Assembly (NCBI RefSeq): GCF_022808175.1
Contig: NZ_JALGBX010000017.1
Location: 1-64,000, forward strand
Source of the DNA: Streptomyces sp. AP-93
GTDB taxonomy: Bacteria; Actinomycetota; Actinomycetes; Streptomycetales; Streptomycetaceae
Reading direction: 5' to 3'
Length of the DNA stretch: 64,000 bases
In this document: positions 28,436 to 36,787 of the stretch, in pieces
Layout: each line of letters opens with the position of its first letter
How positions within the stretch are numbered: the stretch's first letter is position 1
Position numbers and translations under genes: made by a program
The notes under the pieces: model-generated
Databases searched by the model: none
The model's input: the letters and a program-made list of their open reading frames with translations, nothing else
Told to the model about the DNA's origin: nothing

Positions 28436-29839
28436 ATGACGGCTCGGATTCGGATACCGGCACGCGCGGCCGCGGGGATGTCGACCCGGCTCGGCCGGGT
28501 GGTGCGCAAGGGCGGGGCCGCCGTGTTCGTCTCCGCTCTCGTGGCCGCCGTGCTGACCGCCTCGCAGGGGCCGGTCGCGGCCGGCGCGGACGCGTCCGCG
28601 GCTGCGGGGCCCGCGCCCGTGCCCGACGGCTCCGCGGGGGACGGCTCCTACTACACCGCGCTGCCGCCGCTGGTGAGCCCCGAGCCGCCGGCCGTGCTGC
28701 TGCCCGAGGACGGGGCGGCGCCGCCGCCCGTGGTGCCGGCCGCCGCGGATCCGGGGGCGCGGGGCGAGCCCGTGGCCATGGGCGGGGCCGAGGGCGCGCA
28801 GGGCATACCGGCGACCGTGCTCGCCGCGTACCGGGGTGCGGAGCAGGCGGTCGGCAGGAACGACCCCGGATGCGGACTGCGCTGGCAGCTCCTCGCGGCG
28901 ATCGGCAAGGTCGAGTCCGGGCAGGCGCGCGGCGGCCAGGTCGACGCCTCCGGTACGACGCTGCGGCCGATCCGGGGGCCCGTCCTCGACGGCAACGGCT
29001 TCGCGAACATCTCGGACACCGACGGCGGGGTCTTCGACGGGGACTCCCGCTACGACCGTGCGATCGGGCCGATGCAGTTCATCCCGTCCACGTGGGCCTC
29101 GTGGGGCCAGGACGCCAACGGGGACGGCCGGCGGGATCCCAACAACGTGCACGACGCCGCGCTCGCGGCGGGCCGCTACCTGTGCGCCGGTACGCGTGAC
29201 CTGCGGGTGGACGCGGACCTGGACCGGGCCGTGCTGTCGTACAACCACTCCTCCGCGTACCTGCGGACGGTGCGGTCGTGGTTCACGTACTACCTCAAGG
29301 GCGCGCACGAGGTCCCGGACGGCCGTGGCGGTGGGGCCGGTGCGGGTACCGGTACGGGTGGCAGTGGCGACCCGGCGGTGACACCCCCGAAGCCGAGCCC
29401 GAGCCCGACGCCCAAGCCCACGCCTTCGCCGACGCCGAGCCCGACGCCGAAGCCGACTCCGAGCCCGAAGCCCACGCCGAGCCCGAAGCCCACGCCGAGC
29501 CCGACGCCTACGCCGAGCCCGACGCCCACGCCGAGCCCGACACCGACTCCGAAGCCGACGCCTACGCCGAGCCCCACACCTACCCCGAGCCCCACACCGA
29601 CGCCGAGCCCGACGCCTACGCCGAGCCCGACTCCGACGCCGAGCCCTTCGCCGACGACGAGCCCCACCCCGAGCCCGACGCCGACCACCTCGACGACGCC
29701 CGAGCCCGCTCCGAAGCCCACGGCTTCGGCCTCCCCGTCGCCGAAGCCCACGCCTTCGGCCAAGCCGTCGCCCAAGCCGTCGCCGAAGCCGTCACCGTCC
29801 GCGTCCGCCGCCGCTCCGGCGCCCACGCCGGCCCCCTGA
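28436..29839 (+). CDS. Secreted lytic transglycosylase with Pro/Thr/Ser/Lys repeat tail
   Basis: A 467-residue peptidoglycan-cleaving protein. After a signal segment (GGAAVFVSALVAAVLTASQG), residues ~125-285 form an SLT_2-type lytic transglycosylase domain: LLAAIGKVESGQARGG has the catalytic Glu, followed by AIGPMQFIPSTWASWGQDAN, DPNNVHDAALAAGRYLC and AVLSYNHSSAYL. The final ~150 residues are a PTPSPTPKPTPSP repeat (29389-29800), likely a wall-spanning or wall-associated linker, ending without a sortase motif. The repeat DNA is a short-period tandem array that could vary in length between strains. Confidence 0.88.
   Translation: MTARIRIPARAAAGMSTRLGRVVRKGGAAVFVSALVAAVLTASQGPVAAGADASAAAGPAPVPDGSAGDGSYYTALPPLVSPEPPAVLLPEDGAAPPPVVPAAADPGARGEPVAMGGAEGAQGIPATVLAAYRGAEQAVGRNDPGCGLRWQLLAAIGKVESGQARGGQVDASGTTLRPIRGPVLDGNGFANISDTDGGVFDGDSRYDRAIGPMQFIPSTWASWGQDANGDGRRDPNNVHDAALAAGRYLCAGTRDLRVDADLDRAVLSYNHSSAYLRTVRSWFTYYLKGAHEVPDGRGGGAGAGTGTGGSGDPAVTPPKPSPSPTPKPTPSPTPSPTPKPTPSPKPTPSPKPTPSPTPTPSPTPTPSPTPTPKPTPTPSPTPTPSPTPTPSPTPTPSPTPTPSPSPTTSPTPSPTPTTSTTPEPAPKPTASASPSPKPTPSAKPSPKPSPKPSPSASAAAPAPTPAP
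29389..29800 (+). repeat. Coding tandem repeat (PSPTP/KPTPSP)
   Basis: About 410 bases of imperfect 6/12/18-base repeats based on CCGAGCCCGACGCC, coding for alternating Pro-Ser-Pro-Thr and Lys-Pro-Thr units. Lies at the 3' end of the transglycosylase gene. Confidence 0.85.
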
Positions 29840-29856
29840 CGCCCCTGACGCGCACC

Positions 29857-29885
29857 GGCCCCGCCTCCTGAAGGGGTGCGGGGCC
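29857..29885 (+). terminator. Hairpin after transglycosylase gene
   Basis: 8-bp stem GGCCCCGC / GCGGGGCC with a 13-base loop, 18 bases after the stop codon. Confidence 0.5.
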
Positions 29886-30007
29886 CCGGCGTGCCCCCGT
29901 GCGGCCCGGATCCCCGCGCGAGCAGTGGCGCAAACGGTTCTCATCTGTCACCCGCATTGCTACGGTGCCACCGCCCTGACGACCAATCAGATTCCGGAGG
30001 CCCCGGC

Positions 30008-30148
30008 ATGCGCGCATTCGTCGCCGCCGCCAGCGGTCTCGTCCTCGCGGTGCTCCTCGTCTTCGCCATCACGGCGACGGGTGCGCCGGAAGGCAAGACC
30101 TCACCGAAGCCCCTGCTCACCACCGCGCCCGCCGCGCCCGGAAAGTAG
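30008..30148 (+). CDS. Small membrane peptide (SPW_0924-like)
   Basis: A 46-residue peptide starting MRAFVAAASGLVLAVLLVFA, one hydrophobic helix, then a short outer tail TSPKPLLTTAPAAPGK. A strong GGAGG lies 7 bases before the ATG. It matches my memory of the small Streptomyces family named SPW_0924, always found before a DUF3068 gene. Role unknown; being 14 bases upstream of the next gene suggests a partner or a regulator of it. Confidence 0.7.
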   Translation: MRAFVAAASGLVLAVLLVFAITATGAPEGKTSPKPLLTTAPAAPGK

Positions 30149-30162
30149 AGGAGGGCCCGGCC

Positions 30163-31140
30163 ATGCGACGCAGAGCAAGCCTCGTCCTGCTAGCCGTAGC
30201 CGTGTTCTGTGCAGCCCTCGCACCGCTGCTGCGCTGGTACGCGTACCCCAGGCTCGCGAAGATCCCGCCGAGCCAGTACCAGGAGATGGTGCTGGAGGCG
30301 AAGGACGCGACCCTCGTCGACTACTCCACCCTGCAGCCCAAGAAGGTCGACAAGGTCACCATCATCCAGACCCTCAAGGGCAACGTCGAGGCGTCGAAGT
30401 CGATCGAGGCCAGCGCCGGCAAGGACGTCGTGGTCTGGGACACGCTGACCTACATCATGGGACCGGACGGGAAGATGGTCTCCCAGATCCCCGAGCGCTA
30501 CATCTTCGACGCCCACAGCCAGGACCCGGTGCACGCCACCGGCGAGGCCGTGGACGGGGACCCGGTCAAGCGCGAGGGCATCGAGTTCAAGTGGCCGTTC
30601 TTCACCGAGCCGCGCGACTACCTCTACTTCGACGCGCAGACCCGCACCTCCTCGCCCATCCACTACGTCGGGCCGCGCAAGTTCAAGGGCATGGACGTCT
30701 ACTACTTCGAGCAGACCGTGCCGTGGACGAAGGTCGGGCTCCCGAAGAAGATGCCGATCGAGGCCATCGACCCGGCGACGTTCGAGCAGACCACCGGAAC
30801 CAGCCTCTGGTACACGACCAAGGCGATGTTCTGGGTCGACCCGGTGACCGGGGCTCCCGTCAACGCCGAGCAGGAGATCCAGCAGGAGATGCGCGGCGGG
30901 AGCATCGCGGGCAGCGCGCCCGACGGGAAGCTCACCGTCTTCGCCGGGCACGTGAAGATCCGCGAGGACTACAGCGACTACACCGTCGACCTGGTCAAGT
31001 CGAACCGGATCATGGTCCTCGCGCTGCACACGTACGCCCCGATCGGGCTGGCGGCCGGCGGGCTCGCGCTCTTCGGACTGGCCCTGCTGCTCGAGGCGCG
31101 CAGCCGGCGCCCCGAGCGGGAGGGGCCGCTCAGCGCTTGA
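30163..31140 (+). CDS. DUF3068 membrane protein (PorA-like family)
   Basis: A 325-residue protein with an N-terminal transmembrane segment (RRRASLVLLAVAVFCAALAP), a ~260-residue extracellular beta-rich domain (e.g. DVVVWDTLTYIMGPDGKMVS, GIEFKWPFFTEPRDYLYFD) and a C-terminal helix (APIGLAAGGLALFGLALLLE). This two-anchor layout defines DUF3068, which includes some actinobacterial porin-like proteins; the channel role is not shown here. Its 3' end overlaps the facing hrpB stop by 11 bases. Confidence 0.82.
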   Translation: MRRRASLVLLAVAVFCAALAPLLRWYAYPRLAKIPPSQYQEMVLEAKDATLVDYSTLQPKKVDKVTIIQTLKGNVEASKSIEASAGKDVVVWDTLTYIMGPDGKMVSQIPERYIFDAHSQDPVHATGEAVDGDPVKREGIEFKWPFFTEPRDYLYFDAQTRTSSPIHYVGPRKFKGMDVYYFEQTVPWTKVGLPKKMPIEAIDPATFEQTTGTSLWYTTKAMFWVDPVTGAPVNAEQEIQQEMRGGSIAGSAPDGKLTVFAGHVKIREDYSDYTVDLVKSNRIMVLALHTYAPIGLAAGGLALFGLALLLEARSRRPEREGPLSA

Positions 31141-33865
31141 GCCGGGCGTTGGTGTGCCGGGTGGGCTCGGCGGTCGCCGGGTCCTCGGGCCACGGGTGCT
31201 TGGGGTAGCGGCCGCGGAGCTCGGCGCGGACGGCGCGGTAGCCGCCCTGCCAGAAGGAAGCCAGGTCGGCGGTGACCGCCGCGGGCCGGCCGGCGGGCGA
31301 CAGGAGATGGACGAGTACGGGGACGCCGGCGACCCGGGGGGTCTCGGCCAGCCCGAACAGTTCCTGCAGCTTGACCGCGAGGACGGGCTGCCCGTGCTCG
31401 GCGGCGTAGTCGACGCGGATCCGGGATCCGCTGGGCACCTCGATGCGCTCCGGGGCCAGCTCGTCGAGCCGGGCGGCCTCCCCGGTGGCCCAGGGGAGCA
31501 GCCGGTTCAGCGCCTGCCCCGCATCGATCCGCGCGAGGTCGCCGCGGCGGCGGGCCCGCGACAGCTCGGGCTCCAGCCAGTCGTCGGCCCGCTCCAGCAG
31601 CTCCCCGTCGTCCGCTACGTCGGGCCAGGGCGGGCCGAGCGTGCGGTGCAGGAAGCCGAGCCGGGCCCGGAGCCCCTCCGCGTCCGCGGTCCAGCGGAGG
31701 ATCCCCAGCCCCTCGGTCCGGAGCCCGTCGAGGAGCGCGGCCCTGACGAGTGCGCGGTCGGGGTCGCGCAGGGGGCGCTGGGTGAGCTCAATGGCGCCGA
31801 GCCGTTCGACGGACCGGGCGACGAGGTCTCCGTCCTCCCAGTGGACCTCTTCGCCGGAGCGGTAGAGGTGGTCGGCGGCCGCTCGGGCGGTGTCCTCGTC
31901 GAGGAGGGCCGCGAGGCGGACGCGGGCGGACGCGGAGTGCGGGGGCCGGTCGGCGACCGCCACAGCCAGCCAGGGCGCGCTGCGCAGCCCGGACCCCTCG
32001 CCGAGCTCGGCCCCGGTCCCGGAGGCCATGAGGAAGGCTCCCTGACCCTTGGCCCTGGCCACCCGCTCGGGGAACGCCAGCGCGGCGACCAGCCCGGCGG
32101 CGGCATCGTCGGGGACAGGGTTTTCCCCCACCCCGCCCCTTCCCGCTGTGCCGGATTGCGGCTTCGCCGCGGGCGGGCTCTGCCCGGACCCGGCCCTCAA
32201 ACGCCGGGCGGGCTGAAAATCAGCCTCGCCGGCGGTTGAGGCGTGGGGGCCCGGGGGCGGAGCCCCCGAAGGGGTCCGGGGTGCAGCCCCGGTTTCGGGA
32301 AGGGGCGGGGTGGGGGACTGCCCCGCAGGGCCGCCTTCAACCGCCGCGCGCTCCAGGCGCCTGGCCTCCGCGCGCCAGCGGGAGCTGTACGGGTCGCCGC
32401 CCGCGCGAGCGCGCCGCCAGGCCGCGGCCAGGTCGTCCCCGTACTCCCGCGGCGGCTCCTCGCTCAGCAGGGCCACCAGTTCCGCCGCCCGCCGGGGCCC
32501 CAGCGCGGCGGAGCCGTCGAGCAGCGCCCGGGCGAGGCGCGGGTGCAGGCCCAGCCGGGCCATCCGCAGCCCCCGGGGGGTCGGCCGTCCCGCAGGGGAC
32601 ACCGCGCCCACCGCGAGCAGCACCTCCCGGGCCGCGGCCATCGCTCCGGCCGGCGGCGGATCGAGGAGGGCCAGGCCGGTCGCGTCCGGGTCGCCCCAGC
32701 AGGCGGCCTGGAGGGCGAACTGCGCGAGGTCCGCGATCCGGATCTCGGGGGAGGGGTACGCGGGCAGCCGCCCGTCCTCCGCTTCGGCCCAGCAGCGGTA
32801 CACCGTGCCCGGGGCCTCGCGCCCGGCCCGGCCCGCGCGCTGGCGGCCGGCCGCACGGGACGCCCGTACGGTGGCCAGCGCTCCCAGACCCCGGGCGTGG
32901 TCGACCCGGGGTTCGCGGGCCAGCCCCGAGTCCACGACGATCCGTACGCCGGGCACGGTCAGGCTCGACTCCGCGACGGCGGTGGAGAGGATGACCCGGC
33001 GGTGCGGCGCGGGGGACAGCGCCGCGTCCTGGACGGAGGCCGGGGCGCGGCCGTGTATCTGGAGGACCTCCGCGTCGGCCGCGCCGAGCTGCCCGGCGAC
33101 CCGGGCGATCTCACCGACGCCGGGCAGGAAGCAGAGGATGTCGCCGGAACGTTCCGCCAGCGCCCGCCGCACCACCGAGGCCACGTGCGTGAGCTGCGCC
33201 GGATCCACCCGCATCCCGTGCGGCGGCCGCACCGGGCGGGCCGGCGGGGCCCACACGGTCTCCACCGCGTAGGAGACGCCGGCCGCCTCCACGACGGGCG
33301 CACCCCCGGGGCTGCCGCGTCCCAGAACCTGTGCCCAGCCGGCCGCGTCGGTGGTCGCCGAGGCCGCGAGGAGCCGCAGCTCCGGGCGCAGGGTCTCCCG
33401 TACGTCCAGGAGGAAGGCGGCGACCGTGTCGGCGTCGAGGTGCCGCTCGTGGCACTCGTCCAGGATCACCAGATCGGCCCCGGACAGCTCCTGGTCGCGC
33501 TGGAGCCGCTGGAGCAGCACCCCGGTGGTGACCACCTCGACCACGGTGGACGGCCCCACCACCCGCTCCCCGCGCACCGTGAAGCCCACGGACGCGCCGA
33601 CCTGCTCGCCGAGCAGCCACGCCATCCGCCGGGCGGCCGCGCGGGCGGCGATCCGGCGGGGTTCGGCGACCACGACCCGGCGGCGCGGGCCGCCCCCCAC
33701 CAGCCCCGCGAGCACCAGCGGCACCAGCGTGGTCTTGCCGGTGCCGGGCGGGGCGCACAGCACGGCGGCGCCGTGGGCGTCCAGCGCCGAGACGAGCGCG
33801 GGCAGGGCTTCCCGTACGGGAAGGGCGTCGAGGTCGGCCGTACGGATCACGCGCTGTCCCGTCAC
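31130..33865 (-). CDS. hrpB: ATP-dependent helicase HrpB with repeat-derived insertion
   Basis: A 911-residue DEAH-type helicase. Walker A is CAPPGTGKTTLVPL, motif II DECHERHLD, motif III ASATTD, and motif VI AAGRQRAGRAGR. The C-terminal HrpB-specific region includes PWATGEAARLDELAPERIEV. RNA substrate unknown; the gene is dispensable in E. coli. Residues ~517-581 are a Pro/Gly/Ser-rich insertion encoded by a dispersed palindromic repeat (32124-32317) carried in frame, which accounts for the extra length over the usual ~840. GTG 33865 lies 4 bases after the stop of the upstream methyltransferase gene. Confidence 0.9.
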   Translation of the reverse strand: MTGQRVIRTADLDALPVREALPALVSALDAHGAAVLCAPPGTGKTTLVPLVLAGLVGGGPRRRVVVAEPRRIAARAAARRMAWLLGEQVGASVGFTVRGERVVGPSTVVEVVTTGVLLQRLQRDQELSGADLVILDECHERHLDADTVAAFLLDVRETLRPELRLLAASATTDAAGWAQVLGRGSPGGAPVVEAAGVSYAVETVWAPPARPVRPPHGMRVDPAQLTHVASVVRRALAERSGDILCFLPGVGEIARVAGQLGAADAEVLQIHGRAPASVQDAALSPAPHRRVILSTAVAESSLTVPGVRIVVDSGLAREPRVDHARGLGALATVRASRAAGRQRAGRAGREAPGTVYRCWAEAEDGRLPAYPSPEIRIADLAQFALQAACWGDPDATGLALLDPPPAGAMAAAREVLLAVGAVSPAGRPTPRGLRMARLGLHPRLARALLDGSAALGPRRAAELVALLSEEPPREYGDDLAAAWRRARAGGDPYSSRWRAEARRLERAAVEGGPAGQSPTPPLPETGAAPRTPSGAPPPGPHASTAGEADFQPARRLRAGSGQSPPAAKPQSGTAGRGGVGENPVPDDAAAGLVAALAFPERVARAKGQGAFLMASGTGAELGEGSGLRSAPWLAVAVADRPPHSASARVRLAALLDEDTARAAADHLYRSGEEVHWEDGDLVARSVERLGAIELTQRPLRDPDRALVRAALLDGLRTEGLGILRWTADAEGLRARLGFLHRTLGPPWPDVADDGELLERADDWLEPELSRARRRGDLARIDAGQALNRLLPWATGEAARLDELAPERIEVPSGSRIRVDYAAEHGQPVLAVKLQELFGLAETPRVAGVPVLVHLLSPAGRPAAVTADLASFWQGGYRAVRAELRGRYPKHPWPEDPATAEPTRHTNARLKR
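32124..32317. repeat. Dispersed palindromic repeat inserted in hrpB
   Basis: A 194-base unit bounded by a perfect 22-bp inverted repeat (32124-32145 and 32296-32317, TCCCCCACCCCGCCCCTTCC type). Its centre (32195-32241) is another palindrome with CCTCAAACGCCGG..GGCTGA / TCAGCC..CGGTTGAGG. The same core occurs at 55.9-56.1 kb, so it is a member of a dispersed family. Confidence 0.8.
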
Positions 33866-33869
33866 CGGC

Positions 33870-34718
33870 TCAGTCCCGCTCGCACACGAAGATCGCCGTA
33901 CCGGGGATGAGGTTGCCGCGCAGCGGGGACCAGCCGCCCCACTCCTGGCTGTTCCAGGCGGGCCACTCCGGCTCGACCAGGTCGACGAGGCGGAAGCCGC
34001 CCGCGACCACGTCCCGTACCCGGTCGCCGAGGGTGCGGTGGTGCTCCACGTACACGGCGCGGCCCTGCTCGTCCTGTTCGACGTACGGGGTGCGGTCGAA
34101 GTAGGAGGCGGCGACGGAGAGCCCCTCGGGACCGGGTTCGTCGGGGAAGGCCCAGCGGATCGGGTGGGTGACGGAGAAGACCCAGCGGCCGCCGGGGCGC
34201 AGGACGCGGCGCACCTCGCGCATGACGTTCACGGGGTCGGCGACGAAGGGGACGGCGCCGTAGGCGGAGCAGGCGAGGTCGAAGGAGCCGTCGCGGAAGG
34301 GCAGGCGCCCGGCGTCGGCCTCGACCAGCGGGACGTCATCGCCGATCCGCAGGGCGTGCTGGAGCTGGCGGTGGGAGAGGTCCAGGGCGACGGGGCGGGC
34401 GCCCTGGGCGGCCAGCCAGCGCGAGCACTGGGCGGCGCCGGCGCCGATCTCCAGGACGTCCTTGCCCTTGAGGGCGGCGGCGGGCCCGAGGAGGGCCGCT
34501 TCCGCCTCGTCCAGGCCCTCGGGTCCCCAGACGAAGCGGTCGTCGCCGAGGAAGGCGCCGTGCTCGCTCTGGTACTCGTCGGCGTTGCGGTCCCACCAGC
34601 CCCGGCTCGCCCGGCTGCTCTCCGCGTCCCCCGCGTCACGCCGGGTGGCCTCGGAATCGTCTTCGGCGGCCGATCCGGCTTCGTACGCCTCTTCGGGGGC
34701 GTAGTCCTCTTGGTTCAT
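33870..34718 (-). CDS. Class I SAM-dependent methyltransferase
   Basis: A 282-residue methyltransferase. After a charged N-terminal ~40 residues, GWWDRNADEYQSEHGAFLG precedes the SAM-binding motif DVLEIGAGAAQCSRWL (motif I) and PVALDLSHRQLQHAL; motif II/III are FDLACSAYGAVPFVADPVN and LRPGGRWVFSVTHPI. Substrate unknown. Upstream of and apparently co-transcribed with hrpB. Confidence 0.88.
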   Translation of the reverse strand: MNQEDYAPEEAYEAGSAAEDDSEATRRDAGDAESSRASRGWWDRNADEYQSEHGAFLGDDRFVWGPEGLDEAEAALLGPAAALKGKDVLEIGAGAAQCSRWLAAQGARPVALDLSHRQLQHALRIGDDVPLVEADAGRLPFRDGSFDLACSAYGAVPFVADPVNVMREVRRVLRPGGRWVFSVTHPIRWAFPDEPGPEGLSVAASYFDRTPYVEQDEQGRAVYVEHHRTLGDRVRDVVAGGFRLVDLVEPEWPAWNSQEWGGWSPLRGNLIPGTAIFVCERD

Positions 34719-35076
34719 GGGGCCCGTCGTCGTAGTCTGCGAATGTCTGCGGAAAGCGGGCGGGAAGGGCCATCGGCGCCTGCCTGCCCACTAATTGTGC
34801 CGGTTGTGCGGTGATCCGCCCGGGGTGTGTGCCTTCGCGCATTGACCCTGTCCGGCTACCCCCGTATGCTACAAGTTGCGCTGCGAGCCTGTGCTCCTCA
34901 GACCTAGCAGGCTGCGCTTGTATCTGTTGATGACCCCTCGGTTTTCGAGGCCCCCACCCCGCACTTCGCGGAACTGGGGCTTCCTTGGCTGTCCGGCTTC
35001 TTCGGCAGATGCCGATAAGGGCTCCCGGCGTAGCAGTACCTACGACTTTCTGTCCGTAACCGGAGCCCTTACCCAC
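34719..35076 (+). promoter_or_regulatory. rpsA promoter and ~200-base structured leader
   Basis: TTGACC (34842-34847) and TATGCT (34865-34870) with a 17-base spacer form one of the best sigma-70-type promoters in the window. Transcription from ~34877 leaves a ~200-base leader. Its first hairpin is AGCCTG (34886-34891) with CAGGCT (34908-34913), flanked by GCGC at 34878-34881 and 34914-34917. The leader contains no long open frame and ends with GGAG 12 bases before the rpsA ATG. Autoregulation by S1 is known in E. coli; here it is inference. Bases 34719-34840 show nothing else. Confidence 0.7.
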
Positions 35077-36594
35077 ATGACGAGCAGCACCGAGACCACC
35101 GCCACCACCCCGCAGGTTGCGGTCAACGACATCGGTGACGAGGCAGCGTTCCTCGCCGCGATCGACGAGACGATCAAGTACTTCAACGACGGCGACATCG
35201 TCGACGGCGTCATCGTGAAGGTCGACCGTGACGAGGTCCTCCTCGACATCGGTTACAAGACCGAGGGCGTCATCCCGAGCCGCGAGCTCTCGATCAAGCA
35301 CGATGTCGACCCGAACGAGGTCGTCAAGGTCGGCGACGAGATCGAGGCCCTTGTTCTCCAGAAGGAGGACAAGGAAGGCCGTCTGATCCTGTCCAAGAAG
35401 CGTGCGCAGTACGAGCGCGCCTGGGGCACGATCGAGAAGATCAAGGAAGAAGACGGCATCGTCACCGGTACCGTCATCGAGGTCGTCAAGGGTGGTCTCA
35501 TCCTCGACATCGGCCTCCGTGGCTTCCTGCCGGCCTCCCTCGTCGAGATGCGTCGCGTCCGCGACCTCCAGCCCTACGTGGGCAAGGAGCTCGAGGCGAA
35601 GATCATCGAGCTGGACAAGAACCGCAACAACGTGGTCCTGTCCCGCCGTGCCTGGCTCGAGCAGACCCAGTCCGAGGTTCGCCAGACGTTCCTCACCACC
35701 CTGCAGAAGGGTCAGGTCCGCTCCGGCGTCGTTTCCTCGATCGTCAACTTCGGTGCCTTCGTGGACCTGGGTGGCGTCGACGGTCTCGTCCACGTCTCCG
35801 AGCTGTCCTGGAAGCACATCGACCACCCGTCCGAGGTTGTCGAGGTCGGCCAGGAAGTCACCGTCGAGGTCCTCGACGTCGACATGGACCGCGAGCGCGT
35901 CTCCCTGTCGCTGAAGGCGACGCAGGAAGACCCGTGGCAGCAGTTCGCCCGGACGCACCAGATCGGTCAGGTCGTCCCGGGTAAGGTCACCAAGCTGGTT
36001 CCGTTCGGTGCGTTCGTCCGCGTGGACGAGGGCATCGAGGGTCTGGTCCACATCTCCGAGCTGGCCGAGCGCCACGTGGAGATCCCGGAGCAGGTCGTCC
36101 AGGTCAACGACGAGATCTTCGTCAAGGTCATCGACATCGACCTCGAGCGTCGCCGGATCTCGCTGTCGCTGAAGCAGGCCAACGAGTCCTTCGGTGCCGA
36201 CCCGGCCTCGGTCGAGTTCGACCCGACCCTCTACGGTATGGCTGCCTCGTACGACGACGCGGGCAACTACATCTACCCCGAGGGCTTCGACCCCGAGACC
36301 AACGACTGGCTCGAGGGCTTCGACAAGCAGCGCGAAGCCTGGGAGGGCCAGTACGCCGAGGCGCAGACGCGCTTCGAGCAGCACCAGGCTCAGGTCATCA
36401 AGAGCCGCGAGGCCGACGAGGCCGCCGCTGCCGAGGGTGCGGCCGCTCCGGCCGCGGGCAGCAGCAGCAGCGCCGGTGCGGGCATCTCGGGTGGTTCGTA
36501 CTCCTCCGAGGGTGCGGACGAGACCTCTGGCGCCCTGGCGTCCGACGAGGCCCTCGCCGCGCTCCGCGAGAAGCTGGCCGGCGGCCAGAGCTGA
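35077..36594 (+). CDS. rpsA: 30S ribosomal protein S1
   Basis: A 505-residue mRNA-binding ribosomal protein. Four S1 domains are visible, starting at GDIVDGVIVKVDRDEVLLDI, GIVTGTVIEVVKGGLILDIG, GQVRSGVVSSIVNFGAFVDL and GQVVPGKVTKLVPFGAFVRV. The C-terminal tail is Ala/Ser/Gly/Glu-rich and disordered. Codon choice is less C-extreme than neighbours (many GTT, CGT), as expected of a highly expressed gene. Start chosen at MTSSTETTATTP. Confidence 0.98.
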   Translation: MTSSTETTATTPQVAVNDIGDEAAFLAAIDETIKYFNDGDIVDGVIVKVDRDEVLLDIGYKTEGVIPSRELSIKHDVDPNEVVKVGDEIEALVLQKEDKEGRLILSKKRAQYERAWGTIEKIKEEDGIVTGTVIEVVKGGLILDIGLRGFLPASLVEMRRVRDLQPYVGKELEAKIIELDKNRNNVVLSRRAWLEQTQSEVRQTFLTTLQKGQVRSGVVSSIVNFGAFVDLGGVDGLVHVSELSWKHIDHPSEVVEVGQEVTVEVLDVDMDRERVSLSLKATQEDPWQQFARTHQIGQVVPGKVTKLVPFGAFVRVDEGIEGLVHISELAERHVEIPEQVVQVNDEIFVKVIDIDLERRRISLSLKQANESFGADPASVEFDPTLYGMAASYDDAGNYIYPEGFDPETNDWLEGFDKQREAWEGQYAEAQTRFEQHQAQVIKSREADEAAAAEGAAAPAAGSSSSAGAGISGGSYSSEGADETSGALASDEALAALREKLAGGQS

Positions 36595-36633
36595 TCGCAG
36601 CAGCACGGCGTGAGCTGAGCTGATCTTCACCGG

Positions 36634-36663
36634 AAGGCCCGTCCCCTCAGGGGGGCGGGCCTT
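36634..36663 (+). terminator. rpsA terminator
   Basis: AAGGCCCGTCCCC / GGGGGCGGGCCTT stem (one G-U pair) with TCAG loop and a following TTT; 40 bases after the rpsA stop. The best intrinsic-type terminator in the window. Confidence 0.9.
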
Positions 36664-36787
36664 TCCGCGTGGTGCGGCCGTGCCGCCGTTCCGGTGAACA
36701 CCGCCTCGTGAATACCGTCAACTGGGGAATGGTCACGAGTCCTTGGACGTTCTTGCCAGAGAACGCGGCGGAGGAGGAGTGGTGGCG

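Noticed and set aside
29276..29870. Alternative acidic reading frame in the transglycosylase repeat region
   Set aside because: It is a frame-shifted translation of the Pro/Thr repeat and has no start signals.
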